Source: Botryococcus braunii (Eukaryota; Chlorophyta; Trebouxiophyceae). Taken from it: a DNA stretch of 12,500 nucleotides. Where the stretch lies: assembly GCA_002005505.1 (NCBI GenBank), contig KV908670.1:55573-68072 (forward strand), given 5' to 3'. Shown in pieces: positions 8,788-12,500 of the stretch; positions within the stretch are counted from its first letter, which is position 1, and each line of letters starts with the position of its first letter. Position numbers and translations under genes: made by a program. The notes beneath the pieces were generated by a model. It did no database searches. It was not told the origin of the DNA and saw nothing but the letters and a program-made list of their open reading frames with translations.

Positions 8788-10500
8788 TACGCGCAAACCT
8801 CCAAATGTTTCAAAAGAGAAGGCTTGGAAGGCCACAGGCTGTTGCTGACGCGACAGCAAGACAGCATAGCGGCTTTGCTTGTCTTGAGCGGCGCGCGCGG
8901 CAGCCCCACGCGGCACGAAGTGCTGCATGTTGGCCACGGTGAGTGGTGACGAGCCCACGATGTCGATATAGAGATCTCGACCCTCCTCCCACGCGTGGAG
9001 GCGGAGGTCTGCGCGACGGCGCTCCTGGCCAGGGACAGGGGTGGGAAAGGCTGGTTCCCGGGTGACACGCTGACGAGCAGAGGTAAGGACAGCGTCAAGG
9101 CCGTTACGAAGAATTCACGGAGTAATGCCGGCAGACACTTGCCATATGCCCCCCTGAGGTACAGTGGGCAGCATGGTCGCCCCAGACATCCAACTCAAGC
9201 AGCACGGGCATTGTGAGCCATCCTGGAAGATGGGGATCAAGAGCTGATATTGAGGGCGGCAGGGGAACGACTCAGGGGGCATTGCTTGCTGCACATGGGG
9301 AACTGGGAGAGCCAGCAGCCAATCAGATGCTCCGGGCTGTGTGAGAGATTGGAGCGCAGCACAGTCGCGATCCGAGCAAGCAGGATCATCAAAAACCTCC
9401 CGGTATGCGTGCTGATACAAGGGTTTGGACAGCCGGGCTTGCACTTTGCTGCGGACAAGATCCGGATCCTCGAAGAGCGCAGCATCGAAATCTGGGACAA
9501 GGGCGCAGTAGTCAGCCTTGACAGCTACGGCAGCGGGGACAGGAGGGGCAGTGGATGTCCCGAGAAGACGGTCGCTGAAGGGGGGCTGTCTGCGTGACGG
9601 AGGCAAGATAGGCACAGGGCAGAGGGGAAGTGGCCTTAGTGATGCCCAGACCCCCTTGGGCAATTGGCAATCCAGCCAGGGTTTGCTGCAAAGGGCCAAA
9701 ACCACCGCCACCAGCTGTGACAATGGATTGGGGGACCTGGGTTTGGAGCATATCGAAGGTCGCCAAAGCTTGCTCGGCTGCATCTGGCGGCATTGTCCGA
9801 GCTGTGAAAACCGCCTTGCAGGTCCCAAGGCAGCTTCGAAGCAAGAGAAGCTCTGCTTGGGGGTGTCGGAGAATCGACAAACGCTGGATCTAGGCTGCCA
9901 CGGCATCAACTTGCGCCTGGGCCACAGAAGCCGCACGCGACGGACACAGTGACCGCTGCCCCCAACACAATCAAGCCAGCACGAGCTACATAGACGAAGC
10001 CCAAAGGGAACCCATGCAAATGCTGAGGGTTCTGGCGCAGCGACCACACACGGCACTTGTGAGGGTTCAGCTTCAAGCCATATGCCGGGGCCCGGTCAAC
10101 AACCAATTGGACTGCCTGCTGCACTGCGGGCACGGGACCAACGAACCTGCCGTCATCCAAATACCACCCTTGGTGTGCGTTGGGACACTCTCGGTGAATG
10201 TCAAGGCGGAGACAGGGGGTCCCCTTGCTGGACCCCAGTTGTGGATTCCACGACATGGGGTCCGACATACTGATGGGCCGCGCTGCTGTACGTCATTACT
10301 ATATACTGCCACATGCTCGGGCAATGAAGAGCGACGTCTCCAAGCATGCGGTTGCGGTCGACACTGTGTTGCAAGCACTTTGGAAGTCCAAGCTGACAAC
10401 GACGAGATCAGGGGAATCTTGCTGTTGTGCCACCAAGCGGTTGAGGGCATGGACCAGGCCTCTGCAACCCCGCGGACTCCGACCCCAACTTGGTGGGGTT
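8788..10500 (-). pseudogene. Non-LTR retrotransposon copy A: reverse transcriptase, CCHC and endonuclease, frameshifted
   Basis: Minus-strand order: QVGVGVRG (about 10490) leads into VHALNRLVAQQQDSPDLVVV and RT motif A, SLDFQSACNTV (10397-10362). RT motif B, GVQQGDPLSP, is at 10236-10207, and motif C, WYLDDG, covers 10166-10149 with both catalytic Asp. GLKLNPHKCRVW follows. The downstream linker has LLLRSCLGTCKAVFTART and LPIAQGGLGI (about 9670-9640), then ASDWLLALPVP, a CCHC motif (GDHAAHC, about 9170) and endonuclease residues ADLRLHAWEEGRDLYIDIV (about 9010-8950). It ends at the ETFGG motif (about 8790). Frame changes near 10460, 10205, 9900, 9530 and 9190, plus a 7-bp insertion near 9115, disable it. 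Its 5' end is cut at RT motif 2. RT plus CCHC plus restriction-like endonuclease places it with non-LTR elements that lack an APE endonuclease, or whose APE part is lost. Confidence 0.82.
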
Positions 10501-10504
10501 TCTC

Positions 10505-10640
10505 CTTCTTTCACAAGACTGGAGTCAACAAGACCAGCCCAATGTTCAAGGACCCGAACCCAAATGTTTCAAGCTATGAGTCACACCCGGCGAGCGGCCA
10601 GCTGGAGACCCACAGCGGCTGCAATACTGAAAAACTGACC
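10505..10640 (-). mobile_element. Retrotransposon copy C: 3' tail only
   Basis: 10519-10640 aligns with the copy B tail at 7262-7380 at roughly 80-85% by eye. On the minus strand it encodes QFFSIAAAVGLQLAARRV and a stop, as copy B does with SFIISAAMGRQLAAHRV. It abuts the truncated 5' end of copy A. Severe 5' truncation is typical of target-primed reverse transcription. Confidence 0.7.
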
Positions 10641-10665
10641 CAAACCCAAATGTTTCAGGCTACGG
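10551..10665. repeat. 29-bp direct repeat (ACCCAAATGTTTCA core) bracketing the copy C tail
   Basis: 10551-10579 and 10637-10665 match at about 25 of 29 bases, 86 bases apart. The same core occurs at 7301 in copy B's tail. It may mark a still shorter element tail upstream of copy C, or a target duplication. Confidence 0.6.
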
Positions 10666-10700
10666 CTTCTTCCTCTCCTCCTCCTCCTTCTTCTTCTTCC
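10666..10700. repeat. 35-base pure pyrimidine tract (TCC/TTC)n
   Basis: There is an uninterrupted run of C and T from 10666 to 10700, with TCC then TTC triplets. It translates to a poly-Arg/Lys or poly-Ser stretch in spurious frames. It can form triplex DNA. Confidence 0.9.
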
Positions 10701-11195
10701 GGAACCTGCAATATCAGTGCCCAGAAAGTGGCTTCTGAATGTTGAGATATGTCTTCTGTTCTCGTTTGCCAAGCACAATCCGGTCTGCAGGGACTCCATC
10801 ACACAACCAGCCTAGGTGCACCATGGTTTTGGCTGTGCAACACCAATTTCTGTGCAAATGACGTGAACATATAATTATATAATTGGAATTTGTGATTTTC
10901 CGATCACGAGGCTTACCTTCGAGATTTTACAATATAACGACACCTCAGATTGCATGTAAACACATACTGGCAACTATCGCCTCTTCAAGTCAAGAAAAGC
11001 TTAAGGCTGCAGCCACCGGCTGGTGTAAGCACACCCCATACGCTCTGACTGTAAGCAACAGCACATGCTTCGTGCTCTCAAACTCACTGACCTCGTATTG
11101 AGATGGAGGGCTATCATTAGATCAGAAACTGGTGGACTCTCTCTAAGCCGTCTCATGGATATCATCGGTGCTCCTACGAGCGCGCGTGCTCTTCT

Positions 11196-11196
<1 letters not shown>
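10701..11196. other. No gene recognised
   Basis: Non-repetitive DNA with an AT-rich patch near 10870-10885. A short minus-strand frame at 10832-10714 looks mildly protein-like but matches no family I know. Nothing else was seen. Confidence 0.4.
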
Positions 11197-11287
<91 letters not shown>

Positions 11288-11325
11288 ACACACACACTCA
11301 CACACACATGTATGTATGTATGTAT
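11197..11325. repeat. (CA)n then (ATGT)n microsatellite
   Basis: CA repeats run from 11197 to about 11280, with CTCA interruptions at 11281 and 11297, and end at about 11308. Four ATGT units follow to 11325. Confidence 0.97.
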
Positions 11326-11393
11326 ATTGTGAGCACCCCAATTCTTTGTGCACCATCAATAACCTCCTGCTTTCTTTGACCCTGACATCTCCA

Positions 11394-11700
11394 GTCCAGG
11401 CCGAATATATACTGAATGCTTCGGAGTTTTCTTCTAATACAAAGTGGAAAATTCTGTTTTGCCTGGGCTTCCTTGGCATCCACATTCCGGGCCACGCAAA
11501 TCTGACTTGAAAATTGTAGATTTTTCTGATTGCGTCGAGCAAATAATGTGTTCCTCCTAGGCCTGAGCCCTTTGACTCTAGTATTCATAGTCCAGGCCGG
11601 CCGGAACACAGACATTCCCAATGTCTTATAATCAAATAATTCCTCCCGATTGGGGACCCTGGCATTGATACGTATACATAGTCCGGGCTGATACAGCGAC
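11394..11700 (-). repeat. Degenerate tandem repeat, four units of about 91-105 bp
   Basis: On the minus strand each unit opens with a GGCCTGGACT-like anchor. As written on the plus strand the anchors are at 11681-11689, 11590-11598, 11485-11493 and 11394-11402, spaced 91, 105 and 91 bases. About 30-40 bases after each anchor also align loosely (GTCAAAG...CAGG). A 175-codon minus-strand frame runs across the array, but the 91-base spacing is not a multiple of three, so the repeat is not a protein repeat. Confidence 0.6.
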
Positions 11701-11846
11701 CTTCCATGAAGCCCTTCCTGATCCTGGCATCTAGTAGGGGGCATTTCGGCCGTAACTTGGTACCCTAACCAACAAGGGTACCTCCAATGCTGTACATGTG
11801 GAGGCAGTGATGCCTTGTACATCACTGTACCCCATATTATGCATGG

Positions 11847-11866
11847 TACTATCTTATAAGATAGTA
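11847..11866. repeat. 20-bp perfect palindrome
   Basis: The sequence centred on TTATAA (TACTATCT/TATAAGATAGTA) equals its own reverse complement over 20 bases. No neighbouring gene explains it as an operator or terminator. Confidence 0.85.
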
Positions 11867-12500
11867 TGATAATGGCGTGGGACGTCCATGCCAGTAATTA
11901 CCGATCAGCAACATATCATGTCATGACGCATGTATGCACTGGCATGACCAAGTCATGGCCTATATTGATCCAAGTGCAGGCATAGCTATGGAGCCTGGAC
12001 TACAATTGGAGATAGCCAGGACATTCTGCAACATATTGGTGCCTACCTTATCAATGCATGATATCTCTATTCATATGCATGATATGCAGCATCGCCAGGA
12101 CACACCTATGCATGATATGTTTAGGGTGTACTTGGATATAACGTAATCTGGGTCCGGATCCCACACCCTCTCCCTTACCCGACCCTTGCTGATCCCTCAA
12201 GGGGCTTAAGCATATCGGACCCACATCTGCCACTCCTGGTTTTTGTGACCTGCGCTGCCTGCGGGATATAGGCTTCTACCATAGCTGCTACCATCCCATG
12301 TACCTGGCAACTGGTGCACCACCTGCAGCTGCCAGCACTCTTGTACTGCCACAGCAGCATGTATTGTGACTTCAAAACACAGACAAGCAAGCGCTTGCTA
12401 GCAATTCTAGACTTCGCATCCTTCTTGACCCTGCAGGCTGGATAAGTTTCTCATTGTTTATCACTGAGCCCATGCATGCAGCTTTGCAAATACATTGGAT
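11867..12500. other. No gene recognised at the window end
   Basis: Apart from the ATGCATGATAT cluster and a short stem near 11941-11961, I see no coding, RNA or mobile-element signal. A gene extending from beyond the window cannot be excluded. Confidence 0.4.
12054..12118. repeat. Three copies of ATGCATGATAT
   Basis: Exact 11-mers lie at 12054-12064, 12075-12085 and 12108-12118. The nested palindrome ATGCAT and related TGCATG words also occur at about 11840 and 12473. Confidence 0.9.

Noticed and set aside
8505..8942. 145-codon plus-strand open frame
   Set aside because: It is the antisense shadow of the retrotransposon CCHC/endonuclease region on the minus strand.
9115..10056. 313-codon minus-strand open frame as a single protein
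   Set aside because: Only its last third matches the retrotransposon family. The first part is out of frame with the conserved LLLRSCLG...GGLGI reading, so it is a frameshift composite.
10714..10832. Minus-strand frame MVHLGWLCDGVPADRIVLGK... as a last exon
   Set aside because: Composition is protein-like and an AG acceptor precedes it, but I recognise no family and can find no partner exon.
11298..11825. 175-codon minus-strand open frame as a gene
   Set aside because: It crosses a degenerate tandem repeat whose 91-base spacing is not a multiple of three, and it has no recognisable domain.

Overview
The window looks like nuclear DNA of a green alga (chlorophyte). Two spliced genes can be read. 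One encodes a plant-type mitochondrial ATP synthase delta subunit. The other encodes a bacterial-type SfsA protein split into five exons. The rest is intergenic or intronic DNA with very long CA-type microsatellites and decayed, green-alga-style non-LTR retrotransposons. Base composition is moderate, unlike the very GC-rich Chlamydomonas reinhardtii. A Chlamydomonadales relative such as Dunaliella is only a guess.

Layout: 236-1270 (+) is ATP16 (three exons, 207 aa). 1271-3789 is the 3' UTR plus intergenic DNA with a compound microsatellite at 2242-2526. 3790-6894 (-) is the sfsA homologue (five exons, 308 aa), convergent with ATP16, with a TATA box at 6951-6957 just upstream. Introns 3 and 4 of sfsA carry (GU)n tracts on the transcribed strand, and intron 4 appears to use a GC-AG splice pair. 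7262-10640 is a head-to-tail stack of three incomplete retrotransposon copies, all on the minus strand. In 5'->3' element order these are copy C (a tail only), copy A (RT, CCHC and endonuclease) and copy B (CCHC, endonuclease and tail). Copy B is split by a 699-bp insertion with TG...CA ends and 5-bp target duplications, like a solo LTR. 10641-12500 has no gene I can support. It holds a pyrimidine tract, a CA microsatellite, a degenerate ~96-bp tandem repeat with four units, a 20-bp palindrome and a short ATGCATGATAT repeat cluster.

The two genes have no obvious functional link: one belongs to mitochondrial energy conversion, and SfsA is a poorly understood PD-(D/E)XK-fold protein. The most unusual biology is in sfsA. 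Long, presumably length-variable GU repeats lie beside weak or non-canonical splice sites, and a competing in-frame donor in exon 3 would remove 11 residues including a conserved REV motif. All exon calls come from reading homology and splice signals by eye; no transcript evidence was available.
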